Shown here piece by piece: positions 12,001 through 22,594 of a stretch of 64,000 nt of DNA. Within the stretch, counting starts at the first letter, position 1. Each line of letters begins with the position of its first letter. The notes beneath the pieces are model-generated. The model had not been told where the DNA came from, made no database searches, and saw only the letters and a list, made by a program, of their open reading frames with translations. A program made the translations under genes and the position numbers. Source of the DNA: Chara braunii (Eukaryota > Streptophyta > Charophyceae > Charales > Characeae); assembly GCA_003427395.1 (NCBI GenBank), contig BFEA01000034.1, positions 1,894,319 through 1,958,318 on the forward strand, written 5' to 3'.

Positions 12001-12029
12001 CTTGCTGGTTTACTCTTTCAGAAGAACCC

Positions 12030-13860
12030 CTGTGTCAGAGTGTCACTGTGTGACTGTGTGTCACTGTATTTGTGTATGTATCACGGTGTTCGTACGTGTG
12101 TCACAATGTAAGACACTGTGTCTGTCACAGTGTCCGTGTCACTTTCGTATGTGTCATCACGTGTCCGTGTACGTGTTTTCACTATGGATGCATGTTGGAC
12201 ATAGTGTGACTGTGAGTCACTATGTGATTGTGCGCCACGGTGTGACCGCGTATCTGAGTCACTGTCTGCGTGACACTGTGTCTGTGTCGTGCGACACAGT
12301 GTACGTGTGTGGCTGTATATTTATGTCACGATATATGTGACCCTGAGTCTGTGTGCGTGACCCTATGTATGTGTCACAGTGTATGTGACACTAAGTCTAT
12401 GTGTGTGTGACCTTGTGCATGTGTGTGACTGTATATATGTATCACAAGGTATGTGACAGTGAGTCTGTGTCACTATGTATGTCATAGTCTGTGTCATTGT
12501 GTTTTCTGTGTCCGTGTGAGTGTCACTTGTGACTGTGTGACTGTCACAGTGTATGTGTGCATGTGTGTCACTGTGACTGTGTGTCACCGAGCACTATGTG
12601 TCTTCACACTGTGTCACTGTGTAACTGTCAGTGTGACTGTGTGTGTCACAGTATTCGTGTGTGGACCACAGTCTGTGTGTGTGTGTCACTGTGACTGTGT
12701 GTGCATTGTGTTGGTGTGAGTGTCACAGTGTCACTGTATAGCTACATGTCACTATGTACGGGTCACTATGTATTCTGTGTCACTTATCTGCGTAGGTTTC
12801 ATTGTGTCTGTGTCACTGTGTGTCAGTGCCACTTGTGTATGTGTGTATCGTCGTATATATGTGTATTACCGTATGTCTGTGTATCACCATGTATCCGCGT
12901 ATGTGTGTCATTGTGCATTGTGGCTGTGTCACCGTACATCCATGTGACTGTGCATCCGTGTATGCACCACTGCGACTGTGTGTTTCCAAGTGTATGTGTG
13001 CGAGTCACAGTGCCTGTGTTCATTGTTGTATGTCGCAGTCTGTATCTCACCGTGTATGCCACAGTCTGTGTCACACTATGTATGTCACGGTCTGTATCTC
13101 ACCGTGTATGCCACAGTCTATGTCACACCGTGTATGTCACGGGCTGTATCTCACCGTGTATGCCACAGTCTGTGTCGCACTGGGTATGTCACAGTGTTTG
13201 TGTCACTGTGCTTTCTGTGCCTGTTTGACTGTCACAGTGTATGTGGATTGCGGCGTTTGTTTGTGTGTCACTGTGTATCAGTGTCACTTGTGTTTTTGTA
13301 TCGCTATGTTTGTGTGTGTGTCCCTGTGTATCTGTGTCACATTGTATGTGTTTCTGTGCACCGTGTCACTATGCACTGTTGTCTGTGTATCTGTGTGTCA
13401 CTGTCACGGTGCACTGTGTCATTGTGTATATCGCTGTGTGTTTCTCAGTATGACTGTGTATCTATGTGGTTTCCTGTGTGTGTCACAGTGACCGTGAATC
13501 CACGGTGTCACCGTGTGTTTGTCACTGATCATTATGTATGTGTGTGACTGTGACTGTTTGTGTCAAAGTGTGTTTCTCTGTGTTTGTTCATTCGTGTGAC
13601 TGTGTATGTGTGTGTCACACTGTCTGTATGTTTGTGACTGTGACTGTTTGTGTCAAAGTGTGTTTCTCTGTGTTTGTGCGTGTGATCGTGTGTGTCACAC
13701 TGTGTCTCCCTGTCCGGCTGTTTTCCCGGTATGTCTGTTTGCCTGACTGTCTCTTTCCGTCTGTGTCTGTCTGTGTCTGTCTGTCTGTCCAATATGTCTG
13801 TCTGTCCAGTCTGTCTGTTAGTCTGTCTGTCTCCATCTCTCTTTCTTCGTGTGTGTAGCA
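12030..13860. repeat. degenerate TGTGTCAC-type low-complexity array
   Basis: For 1.8 kb the DNA is made of TGTGTCACTGTG/TGTGTCACAGTG words with point changes, grading into TGTCTG/TCTGTC repeats at 13735-13850. GTCACAGTGT and its near-complement ACACTGTGAC both occur, so many short inverted repeats exist. All six frames give long Val/Cys/Ser- or His/Thr-rich open frames (up to 229 codons); these are artefacts of the word composition and not proteins. Confidence 0.9.
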
Positions 13861-14053
13861 AGCAATGTGTGGGATATCCAGCGTGATCCCATGTGTGCGA
13901 ACAAAGTTGTTGGGGCACTGCGTTGCCATAGCCAATGAGGTGAACTTGTATCTGAACTGTGTATCTCTGAGTTTGAGTGGGCACATGTTGCCAGTTTGCT
14001 GCGCTACTGTTTACATGCATGAAAAGTGTGAATGAGAGCGAGTCTGATTGCAC

Positions 14054-14107
<54 letters not shown>

Positions 14108-14498
14108 GGAAGATGAGCAATAGCGAACTTCAGCAACCAAACAACATCATATACACAAAGACCAGATAATCGTGACCTCGAACCAACAGCAGAATTGCAT
14201 CACGAGTTTCACCAAATATGAGCAAAGCAAAAGCTCATAATTGACAATGTTGGAAGTCTCATCATCATCAACGATGAACAGCCAATGTTGATATCCTATC
14301 TAGCGCTCGGCGCCCAGACTACGAATGTCAGATCCTATCTAGCCTAGACTACAGTGCCGCTGATGACGTCAACAGCTTCCCAAGTACGAGCAGACCTCGG
14401 CTAATGTTGTTTGCGTCAAACACTAGGTATGTCTCTCATAACACTCACACCCTCTCCCCAACTCACAGCTGCCACTTGCATCCAAGAACCATGCATAA

Positions 14499-14533
<35 letters not shown>

Positions 14534-14940
14534 TAACAAAATGCAAAAAAAAAGAAAAGAAATGAGGGACGGCGATCTTCAGAAATCAAACAGCATCATA
14601 CATGTGACCAGATAGTCGTAACCTCGAGCCAAATGCAACTTTGCATCACGAGTTTCACCAATAAGAGTTCAGCAAAAACTCATAATTGACAATGTTGAAA
14701 TAGTCTCATCATCATCAACGAAGAACCAATGTTGGTATCCTATCTGGAGCTCGGCGCCCAGACCACAGATGACAAATCCTATCTAGCCTAGACTACAATG
14801 CCGAATGTTGACGACAACAACTTTTCGAAGTACGGGCATATCTCAGCCAATGCCGCACGTGTCAAACACCAGGTACGTCTCTCGCCTCACTCACAACCTC
14901 GATCCCCATCACAAATGCCACGTGTACCCAAGGATCACCA
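14054..14940. repeat. tandem duplication of a ~450-bp unit with ATA microsatellites
   Basis: Unit A (about 14107-14480) and unit B (about 14555-14930) align along their length. Shared words in order are CTTCAG, CATCACGAGTTTCACCAA, CTCATAATTGACAATGTTG, TCATCATCATCAACGA, GCTCGGCGCCCAGAC, ATCCTATCTAGCCTAGACTA and CAAACACYAGGTAYGTCTCTC. Each unit is preceded by an (ATA)n run (14054-14106 and about 14498-14530). Divergence is roughly 15-20 percent by eye, so the duplication is old. No frame is conserved between units. Confidence 0.85.
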
Positions 14941-15284
14941 TGCACCCCATCAGCACACAGCAGCGGAACTCTGCTATGGCTGCCTGCTCCTTCTTCTTCT
15001 CCGTATTCTTCTTCTTCTTCTACCTTTCCTCTCGTTCTCTCCTTCTTCTTCTCCTTCTCCTTCTACTTCCCCCCCTTCTACCTTTCCTCCCCGCGCGTGT
15101 CTTCGCTATCCCACGCGAGCTATTCCTTCTGCCTTCCGCATTTTTAGCCATTACCATCGCCATTGGTCGCGTGTTATCGTTTGCACTCACCACACGGCCA
15201 TCCCCGCTCCTTGCTATCTCTCTCACACTGACACACATACACTGCAGTGTATACGCATACACACCCACACACACACACGGGTAG

Positions 15285-15506
15285 TTGTATACTTCCATAT
15301 TCTAGAGTTAGATTCATTCGATTTTGCTCATCCTCTTGTTGGAAGTACCGTGTAGTTCACAACGAGATTCACACACGCATTCTCATGCACGCACGCACGC
15401 ATACATATGTAGCAATGCACATATCTGAGTTATAACGTTAGATTCGTTCGAATTTGCTCTTCTTCTCGATTGAAGTAGCGTGAGGTCCGCCCGATCGGTC
15501 ACACAC

Positions 15507-15583
<77 letters not shown>

Positions 15584-16285
15584 ACCGTATATGCCCACTT
15601 TCTAGCGGTATATTCATTCGATTTAGTTCAGGGAGTAGATTGCGAGGCAGGAGACTTACCTGTTCTCTCTCTTCGTTCATCCTTGCCTCCGTCATAGTTG
15701 TAGTCATCGTCGTAGTAATCATCGGCGTGGTAATCATTGTTGTAGTCGTCATCGTCGTAGTTGCCTCGGACCATTCAACCGGCAGTAGCGCCGGATTGTG
15801 TATACAAAGTGCAGGGATGCAATCTGCTCGAGCTGGTTACTCGCGCTTACCAGGCATTCCTCGTTCAAGATCGATAGTTACAACAGTCTATCCCCGTCAC
15901 GATGAGCCTTAAGAAGGCTACCCCTGTGGCGTACATATGTCCAAATAAGAATCTCCCTCTCTCCTCCCCGTTTTCTTATTCTTCTTCTTCTTCCTTCTTA
16001 TTCGCCTTCTCCCCTTCGCCCTCTTCTTCTTCTTCTTCTTCTTCTTCTTTTTTTTTTTTTTTTTTTTTTTCTTCTTCTTGTAAGTGGTAATGTATATTTC
16101 CATGATCTGGCGTTAGATTCATTCGATTTTGCTCATCCTATCGATCGAAGTATCATGTCGATCGCTAGGCTGACACTCATACACACATACACACGCACGT
16201 AGTAATGTAGATTTCCTTATTTTAGCAGTAGATTCATCCTATTTTGTTCATCATATCTATAGAAGTATCGCAAAGCCAACCTTGA
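15285..16285. repeat. ~80-bp repeat family, five copies
   Basis: Copies of a unit reading roughly GTTAGATTCATTCGATTTTG, CTCATCCT and TCGATCGAAGTATCGTG lie at about 15285-15355, 15420-15490, 15595-15635, 16088-16165 and 16205-16275. Most are followed by CA-rich microsatellite. Pyrimidine-rich DNA separates them (TTC runs at 14985-15095 and 15975-16080). The spacing and content suggest amplification of a unit made of unique sequence plus (CA)n. Confidence 0.75.
15497..15581. repeat. (CA)n microsatellite
   Basis: A nearly pure CA dinucleotide run of about 80 bp with one CG interruption near the start. The open frame of Val/Cys on the minus strand is an artefact. Confidence 0.95.
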
Positions 16286-17010
16286 GATTGGAGACTTACC
16301 TGTTCTGCCTCTCTCGTCGTCGTCTTCGTCGTCGTAACTCGCAGCTCCATGCGTTGCATAACCATCCCTCGCAATGTGCAGCATACACGACCACAGGATG
16401 AGGCCCGACAGACACAACTCTCACCCCATCAAATGAGTCGGGCGGATGACAGGTAAGTCGCCCTTCGTTTCTCCCTTCCCACCTCTTCTTCTTCTTCTTC
16501 GCGCGACCACCTTCTCCCTCTTCACGCTCCTCCTCCTTCTTCCTCTTCCCCTTCTTCTTCGCCTTCTTCTTCTTTTTCTTCTTTTTCTCCCCACACCCTG
16601 TTTCCTCTCGTCGCGCATCCATCCTCCTTCTCACTTAGTTCGAAGTTCCCCCCCCCCCCCCCCCCCCATCTGTACTCTGAGGTTTGCGAGTTCCCCCCTT
16701 CTCGCAATTCGCTCTACCCCGTCCCTCTCCCGAGCTGTGAGCCAGTGTTGAGCGGCCCTCACGACTTTGAGTCCAGGATTCGTTGGTTATCGGGGTGCCC
16801 CTGGATGAATCTGTCGCGGATCTTGCGACAGATTCATCGTAACAACTATACGAAATAACTACGGTTTAAAAGAAAAGAAGAAAAAAAAGAAGGAATCTAA
16901 TTATTAAAGATTATAAAAATAAATAAATAAAAACAAAAAAAAAATAAGAGAAACTAACTGCTAACTACCTTACCCTGCCAAGTGTCGGGCGGAGGCTCTA
17001 ACAACCGAAA
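16286..17010. other. pyrimidine-rich DNA with poly-C run, no gene
   Basis: TTC/CTC-rich sequence fills 16470-16640, followed by an uninterrupted 20-base C run (16648-16667). A short inverted repeat, GAATCTGTCGC/GCGACAGATTC, lies at about 16807-16834. No coding sequence is recognisable. Confidence 0.6.
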
Positions 17011-17066
17011 TCTAACCACTCATAGACCTGAGGTTGCGGGTTCAAGTCCCGGTCGACCGAAACCGG
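17011..17066 (+). repeat. tRNA-like 3' half (SINE or tRNA pseudogene)
   Basis: GAGGTTGCGGGTTCAAGTCC closely matches the T-arm and B-box region of a tRNA, with CCGGTCGACC following. The upstream sequence GTCGGGCGGAGGC could pair weakly with it as an acceptor stem, but no clear D-arm or A box is present. I read it as a tRNA-derived fragment rather than a functional tRNA. Confidence 0.35.
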
Positions 17067-17840
17067 GTAAACAAAAGAGGAGCCCTTTTTCAAAAGGAAG
17101 CTAGCTCGAAGGGCGGTAGGCCTCGATCCCTGTGTCCCCCGCTTGTCAGTTTGCACCTAAACCTACCAAGCTAGCTCCCACTTCGGGTAGAAGGGGAACA
17201 GTTTCAGTATGTATACAGCAGTGTGGCTCAGTCCGCCTAGTGACCCGAGCTGGTTTCTAAGTTTGCGGTGCTCATGCCTGCCGGACGCATGTCTGCCTGA
17301 ATGCTTGTTGGTTTGAGTGTACGTGTGACCTGCAAGGGTACTCGGTTAATCGGAAGGCCCGAAGGGCCGGTCGGTACTTACTAGTGGCCGTGACATCGAG
17401 AGTTACGGCGGGAAAATTATAAACTAGCGGGGCAGGTCCGCACACTTACCACAACAGCGAACACTCAAGTAGCAGGTAGGCCGGTACCACACCAAGTAGA
17501 GGTAGATACGCCGAGTACTCGAGATGTCGAGCAGAAGAGGACAACATTGACAACCAGCCTAAGTCAAAGTGTATATCGTAGATGTATCTGACACATTACT
17601 AACCTAATCAATTCCTTGATCGTTTCGGTCGGATGGTACCATTGCCAACTCTAACCATCACAGTGCGGGTCATAACAACACGCGTGCATACTCTCGAAAC
17701 TTTCTCCACCGATTTGTCCTGGCCTCAATGGCCGAGGAAATCGTTTCAAGTGTCGTGCTAAAGCGCGCACACCCTTTTTATTTCAGACCGGCCCTGTCAT
17801 GGTAACCGGTGTCGTTGCTGTGTCGACTGCAAAAGCATGG
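17067..17840. other. no recognisable gene
   Basis: The stretch holds no long open frame. GTGTGGCTCAGTCCGCCTAG near 17220 resembles an A box, but no partner is evident. It lies next to the truncated 3' end of the gypsy element and I see no LTR in it. Confidence 0.4.
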
Positions 17841-17866
17841 CCAAATACCCTTGTAAGGGTATTTGG
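17841..17866. repeat. perfect 12-bp inverted repeat
   Basis: CCAAATACCCTT (17841-17852) and AAGGGTATTTGG (17855-17866) flank a 2-base loop. A similar hairpin with different outer bases occurs at 24211-24234. The palindrome sits just beyond the point where gypsy homology stops, on the 3' side of the element. Confidence 0.7.
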
Positions 17867-17899
17867 TCTGACAGCGTGACCGGAGCTGGAGCTTCTCGG

Positions 17900-19235
17900 A
17901 CGGCCGCTACCTATCTTGGATCTGGCTTCAGGCCCTCAACCGTGACAATGTACCCCAATAATGAAATTTCTGACAGGAAAAACTCGTTTTTCTCAAGAGC
18001 CACTTTGAACCCCGCATCTTTCAGCGCATGCAAAACCCACTCAACATGTTCCACATGACACTCATGTATTTTCGGAAAGACCAAAATGCCATCCATGTAC
18101 ACAATCACACAAAAATTTATCAGGGGTTGTGTCAATCGGGTTTTGTTAACAACTCCGCGAAGGCCATGTTCATGGCCCGCTGGAAAGTTGCAGGGGCGTT
18201 ACATATTCCCATGGGACATCGGATCCATTGCCACGTGCTTTCGAACAAGACAAAAGCAGTTTTTGGTCGGTCTTCCGGTCGGACGGCGACATGGTGAAAA
18301 CTGTGTCGAATATCGAACTTCGAGAAGACTCGAGCGGACCCAATGGCGTCCAAAAGATCGTCGATCCGGGGCAATGGATAAACATCTTTGGTAGTAAAGG
18401 CGTTTAATTTCCGGTAGTCAATACACACTCGGACGGCCCCGTTTCGTTTTGGCACGAGGACCACAGGGAAGGACTAGGGGCCCAGGGAGGGTTCCACCCA
18501 TCCCAACCACTCAAACTCACGTACCCTATCCAAGGCTAGTTGCCGCTCTTTTAAGGAATATCGATATGGTCGACAGTGTATCGGGGCGTGATCCCCGGTA
18601 TCAATCTCGTGCTGTATCAGGTGAGTAAGTCCTATATCGTGGTCCTGGATGCTGACGGCCTCGGGGTAGGCCCGTATAACTGTCAGAAGAAGGCGTTTAT
18701 ACTCGTCAGGCACAGGGGTCGGTAGTTGAACGTCGACGTTCCCCCCGGGAAGGGAAACCATCGATGTAATCGTGGGGACCGCAACATTTGCTTCCGGCAA
18801 AGCGCCAAACAAAGAATTGTCGGTTTTCGCCGAGAGCACAGTCGCTACTAGTTGACTGTTCGACTGGCTTATCGGTTCCCTCTCCATGTCGTTGTCACCC
18901 TCAAGTTCGATTTCGGCCGAGGGCTCTACTGAAAAGGTCTGTAAGAGCTCCCTTGGCCCCCATTGGTATCCCAGGGTTCGAGGTTGAACGGACACCCCTT
19001 CCTCCAAAAGCAGGGCGGCCTTCGCATTCGTAAGTAGGGGCCGCGCAGGCCTAAAAGACAAATCACACAGCCCCCTGAGTTCCGTAAATCTTTCCGGAAG
19101 GGGGTCCGTTCGGAGATACAGGGACGCAGGGGGTTCCGAAAGGTTAGTTATCCGTGACACCCTCAATATGGGTTCTCCCGTGAGATTGGAGGAGAACGCT
19201 TGGGACCAGTTAGACTCACTTCGGACTATTTTCAT
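17900..19235 (-). pseudogene. gypsy spacer and reverse transcriptase, broken
   Basis: The first frame (18474-19235) holds a spacer and the start of the RT (HEIDTGDHAPIH, then a block ending in WVEPSLGP). A stop and then the frame 18132-18464 carry the RT palm: VLVPKRNGAVRVCIDYRKLN, FSKFDIRHSFHHV with one catalytic Asp, and PMGICNAPATFQRAMN. The third frame (17911-18135) has the catalytic box as YMDG instead of YxDD, so the second Asp of the pair is lost. LLGYIV and GLKPDPR follow. The next codon is a stop where Lys is usual, and homology ends about 10 codons later. This RT cannot be active. Confidence 0.92.
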
Positions 19236-19539
19236 GGGTTCCCGTCGTCAAGATTGGCGCCATCGATCTTGAATTCTGATCGGATATCGGTCGGGTTCAT
19301 CCGAACTGTCGGTTTCAGTCGTGGCTCTTACTTCAACCCGGGGCGTCCATCGGATCATATTGATCCTGTGGATCTTCGTGGAGATTCGCGGCGCCGGTTG
19401 TGCACGCATACGCACGGCCAGCCTCATCGGTATCGTTTGAGGTTTGGGGTGAGCCGATGTGAGCACCACCTTACAGCTGTGAAAGTGCATTCACGCTCCT
19501 ACCGCCGCCTGCCACGGGATTCCTAACAGCACATCATAA

Positions 19540-20794
19540 GCCTGCACATCCGATACGATCGCGTCGCATAAACAATGCACCCGCCCTACCCATATAGGAA
19601 CATTCGTAATCCGCCCTTTGCAATGAATGTTGTAGCGGATACATACAGTTCATCCGGGCGGAGGGGCTGAACCTGTCCCTCCCGACCCAAACGCTTCGTT
19701 AATCCTCAAAAAATGGCTACGGCCGACGATCCTGAATCGAGGATGGCGGCCGAGGGACTTCCCCAGACCTCGCAGTCGCGCTCAACGCTTTTCCACGTTA
19801 TCGGGTAGGCCCGGAGGAATACTTCGGGCTTCTCCGAGGCAAGATCTGTGACTTGGATCATCCCTACCCGGTTTGCCTCTAGCATCCCCAAGGTCGAGGG
19901 TCGTGCCTCGGCAGCTGACGGCGAATCGTTTATGACCAACTTTTTGCCTTTTCGGCTTTCCTCGAACCGACGTCGGTTCTTTAGGCATCGTTCGATCAAT
20001 TTCTCGTTGGCTGCCTCAGAAATGGTCAGCAGGTAAGGGATGGGAACAGGAATCCGTAAATCCAAAGCCTTCAGGGCATCCAACACATCAATGTGGCCAT
20101 CCTTATACTCAGGACCAAGTGCCGCAAGATCTTCGAACCCGGGTCTCCAAGGTCGGAGATCGCTCTCCTCGGTGATCCGTTGGACATGACGTATCACTCC
20201 AATGGTCCCGGGTTCGAGCATGGCCGCCGCCATATATTCGTCGGGTCCAATTTTGGCGGCCGCAGGGGGCACCATCTCCGTCGTTCCAGTGTCAATAACA
20301 GTTGCCACCCTCCCTTGTCCTGCAGCGGTCGGGCCGGCTAAAGGGATTTGGGAAGGTCCAGCGGACCCTCCTTGCGTCCGAGGTTTTAGACAGTCCTTTG
20401 CAAGGTGGCCCGGTTGATTGTAGTTATAACACCACATAGGCTGCGTGACTCCTGCTAAGGCCGGGCGTGGCATAGGGGAGCCAGCGGCTATGGTCGCCTG
20501 CTGCCGTTGAGCGGCCGCCGCCCTTTGTCTTTGCAAGCCTTGAACGAATTCCATCAAGGGGACCACTACCGTAACGAGTTGGGCGGCTACCTCTTTCATG
20601 GGTATTTCTTCCTCATCCCGGCCTCCTTGCGCCTGACCCGAGCGTCGGGAGGTCGAAGTAGAGGAAAAAGTTCTTCGATCCGGATTCTTATTTGCCGGTC
20701 CTAGTCCAAAGCGATCCTCGAACAACCGAGCCGTGGCGGAATAACTATGGCGTCGAACGCCTGAGGGATTGTCTTCGTCCGAGTCCAAACCCAC
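19540..20794 (-). pseudogene. gypsy gag C-terminus, zinc knuckle and protease
   Basis: A 362-codon frame (19706-20794) carries a Gln/Ala-rich region, then a zinc knuckle at about residues 121-134. The knuckle reads CYNYNQPGHLAKDC: the second cysteine of the CCHC pattern is tyrosine, which should weaken zinc binding. Near the end, ILDSGSSAVAI is the protease active-site region, with DSG as the catalytic triad. The frame then stops right after AIF. The remaining protease, ending in a GIPW-type block, can be followed in another frame down to about 19540. A 200-residue segment between knuckle and protease has no recognised domain. Confidence 0.85.
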
Positions 20795-21036
20795 GTCATA
20801 GTTTTCCTTTCCGTATTTGATAGTGTATTGAATCAGCTCGGTCAGAGTATGCTCTATCGGATTGCATTTCTTGTGGATCTTTTTTCGTAAGCGGGAATCA
20901 GATAACCCCCTAACAAATTGGTTCGTACCATTTTTTCATCAACCCCGGAGCGTTCAGCCAGGTAAGTAAAACGCTCTTCGTACCTAGCCAAGGTCTCGCG
21001 GGGCTGCTGCGTGTATTCTTTTATCAAACGCATACA

Positions 21037-21327
21037 CTACCCGGGTGCGATGTGATCGAATCGTTCAAGAAACTTCCTCTGGAAGGTTGGCCAGTTGGTG
21101 TAGAGATTTTGCCCATACCATTCGAACGCAGTTCCGGCCAACCTTCCAAGGATTCGTTCTCGGAGCAACTGGTCTGTCCAACCCTGGGCTTTCAAGGCAG
21201 CCAGCCAGGTGCGTGGATCGATTTCATCTTCAGAGAAGATGGGAACCTCTGAAGGAGGAGGTACAAAGTATAAAGGGTGGTTAGCCATCACCGCATGGTT
21301 GTCCTCCCCATGTCCAGGCTCAACCAT
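21037..21327 (-). pseudogene. gypsy gag, N-terminal capsid-like part
   Basis: This 96-codon frame starts with Met at 21327 and contains the gag landmarks FSEDEIDPRTWL, LAGTAFEWYGQNL and WPTFQRKFLERF, typical of the retrotransposon gag domain of plant gypsy elements. It ends in a stop right after this domain. The rest of gag continues in other frames at lower coordinates, so a stop or frameshift separates the two parts. It would have formed the virus-like particle shell. Recognition of the family is firm; function is lost. Confidence 0.85.
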
Positions 21328-21503
21328 CGTGAGAGACGGATTTTGAGCCCGCCCCTTCGCTCAGTTCAGATTGCCGTTCGCGGGCCGGCGGCGCTGGGGA
21401 GCCAGCCTAGCCCAAGATAAGCAAAAATTCTATATGACAGAAAAGGCAAGCTACCCGCGATTGTACAATCGTCCTAAGGAAACCTCAGAGCCGAAACGAA
21501 TCA

Positions 21504-21515
21504 GCTCTGATACCA
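21504..21515 (-). other. gypsy primer-binding site
   Basis: The minus strand reads TGGTATCAGAGC, the common plant retrotransposon primer site complementary to the 3' end of initiator tRNA-Met. It lies about 180 bases 5' of the first gag Met, as expected. The LTR should end immediately upstream (above 21515), but no canonical CA end is obvious; the adjoining minus-strand sequence reads GGGGTGTGAGGT. Confidence 0.75.
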
Positions 21516-22399
21516 ACCTCACACCCCGCTCAGTGCTCCGTACCGGGTCCGCTGATCAGAGTAGTAGTGAGGGCGTGGCCGAGGATTTTTGGCTATGGGG
21601 GTTGAGTCTCCCAAAGCGAAACGGGGGTCTCCAGTTTCGGGCCGAGGGTAGCCTTGGTGGGGGCTCAAGCCGTCGTCGAGGACGAAGGACGGGCACGACA
21701 CCTGTCCTGTTCAACCGTTGAGCAGGGGGTGGGGGAAGGCCCCAAAAGTGCCTCAGAAAAGGGAGGAGCAGGCAGGAAAGTGGGTGAGGAACGAGGGTTC
21801 CCGCTCCTCGTGATGTCTGGTTCTCGATGACAATGGGGGCCGTCGGTGCAGACTTTTCAGGCTTCATCGTCAGGTTCATCACAGCTGCGGGGGCATCCCG
21901 GCGGGGGGCCTCCGGTGGGGGAGTGCGTCGCAGGAACTGTTGTTCGGAAGTTGGCGGGAAGGGAGCCCGCGTTGCGGGAAAGTTCGGGGAACCGGGCTGC
22001 CCCTTCGTACCCCAGGACTAGCCGTCGCCAGGAGCACGAGTCCCCCTGACGGCACCAACGACAATTAAACTGGGGTCGCCACGTGGCATGGGCCGCAGAC
22101 CAGGGTAGCACCGTCAGGTCGGTGTAAGGCAATATCACAGATGAGGAGAAGAACCGGTCAATCAATACAAACCCACTCCCTCCGATATGGCATGCTCTGA
22201 CGGGGTTGTGCCAATGGATCGACTTCGTTCGTCGTAGGGCGCCCCGTACATCCGCATCGCAGTACACGCTATCGTCGACGGTGATAGGGAAGGTCGGCAG
22301 AGCGCTGAGGCAAACTGAGTCGAAGGAGGGGCACGAGCGGGAACCCGTGCTCGCGTTCAACAAGGGCAACTTTGGCTCCATGCAAAGAGCAACAGCTTC

Positions 22400-22403
<4 letters not shown>
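21516..22403. other. possible gypsy 5' LTR region, not delimited
   Basis: This lies directly 5' of the primer-binding site on the minus strand and should include the 5' LTR. Open frames on both strands (up to 108 codons) are GC-rich and show no known domain. Without a second LTR in the window its outer end cannot be set. Confidence 0.35.
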
Positions 22404-22476
<73 letters not shown>

Positions 22477-22503
22477 NNNNNNNNNNNNNNNNNNNNNNNN
22501 NNN

Positions 22504-22592
<89 letters not shown>
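22404..22592. repeat. (CT)n microsatellite with assembly gap
   Basis: A pure CT run is interrupted by 27 Ns (22477-22503). Long Ser-Leu or Arg-Glu open frames that cross it, up to 250 codons, are artefacts. The true repeat length is unknown. Confidence 0.95.

Positions 22593-22594
<2 letters not shown>

Larger units (their letters stand above)
17880..21515 (-). mobile_element. Ty3/gypsy LTR retrotransposon, decayed and 3'-truncated
   Basis: Read on the minus strand the order is primer-binding site, gag, zinc knuckle, aspartic protease, spacer and reverse transcriptase, the standard gypsy order. RNase H, integrase and the 3' LTR are missing, because homology ends just after the GLKPDPR block of the RT at about 17880. 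The reading frame is broken by several stops and shifts. No internal duplicate that could be an LTR pair was found in the window, so the 5' LTR, expected above 21515, cannot be delimited. The element is a non-autonomous relic. Confidence 0.9.

Noticed and set aside
11469-12111. Open frames of 106-191 codons across the N gap
   Set aside because: Most of their length is unknown sequence.
12030-13547. Long Cys/Val-rich open frames (175-229 codons)
   Set aside because: All frames are open because the DNA is made of TGTGTCAC words without stop triplets; no protein signal.
21839-21873. CTGACGA ... GAAA on the minus strand near the gypsy 5' end
   Set aside because: The eight bases between the two boxes cannot form stem II, and no stem I or NUH partner is in place.
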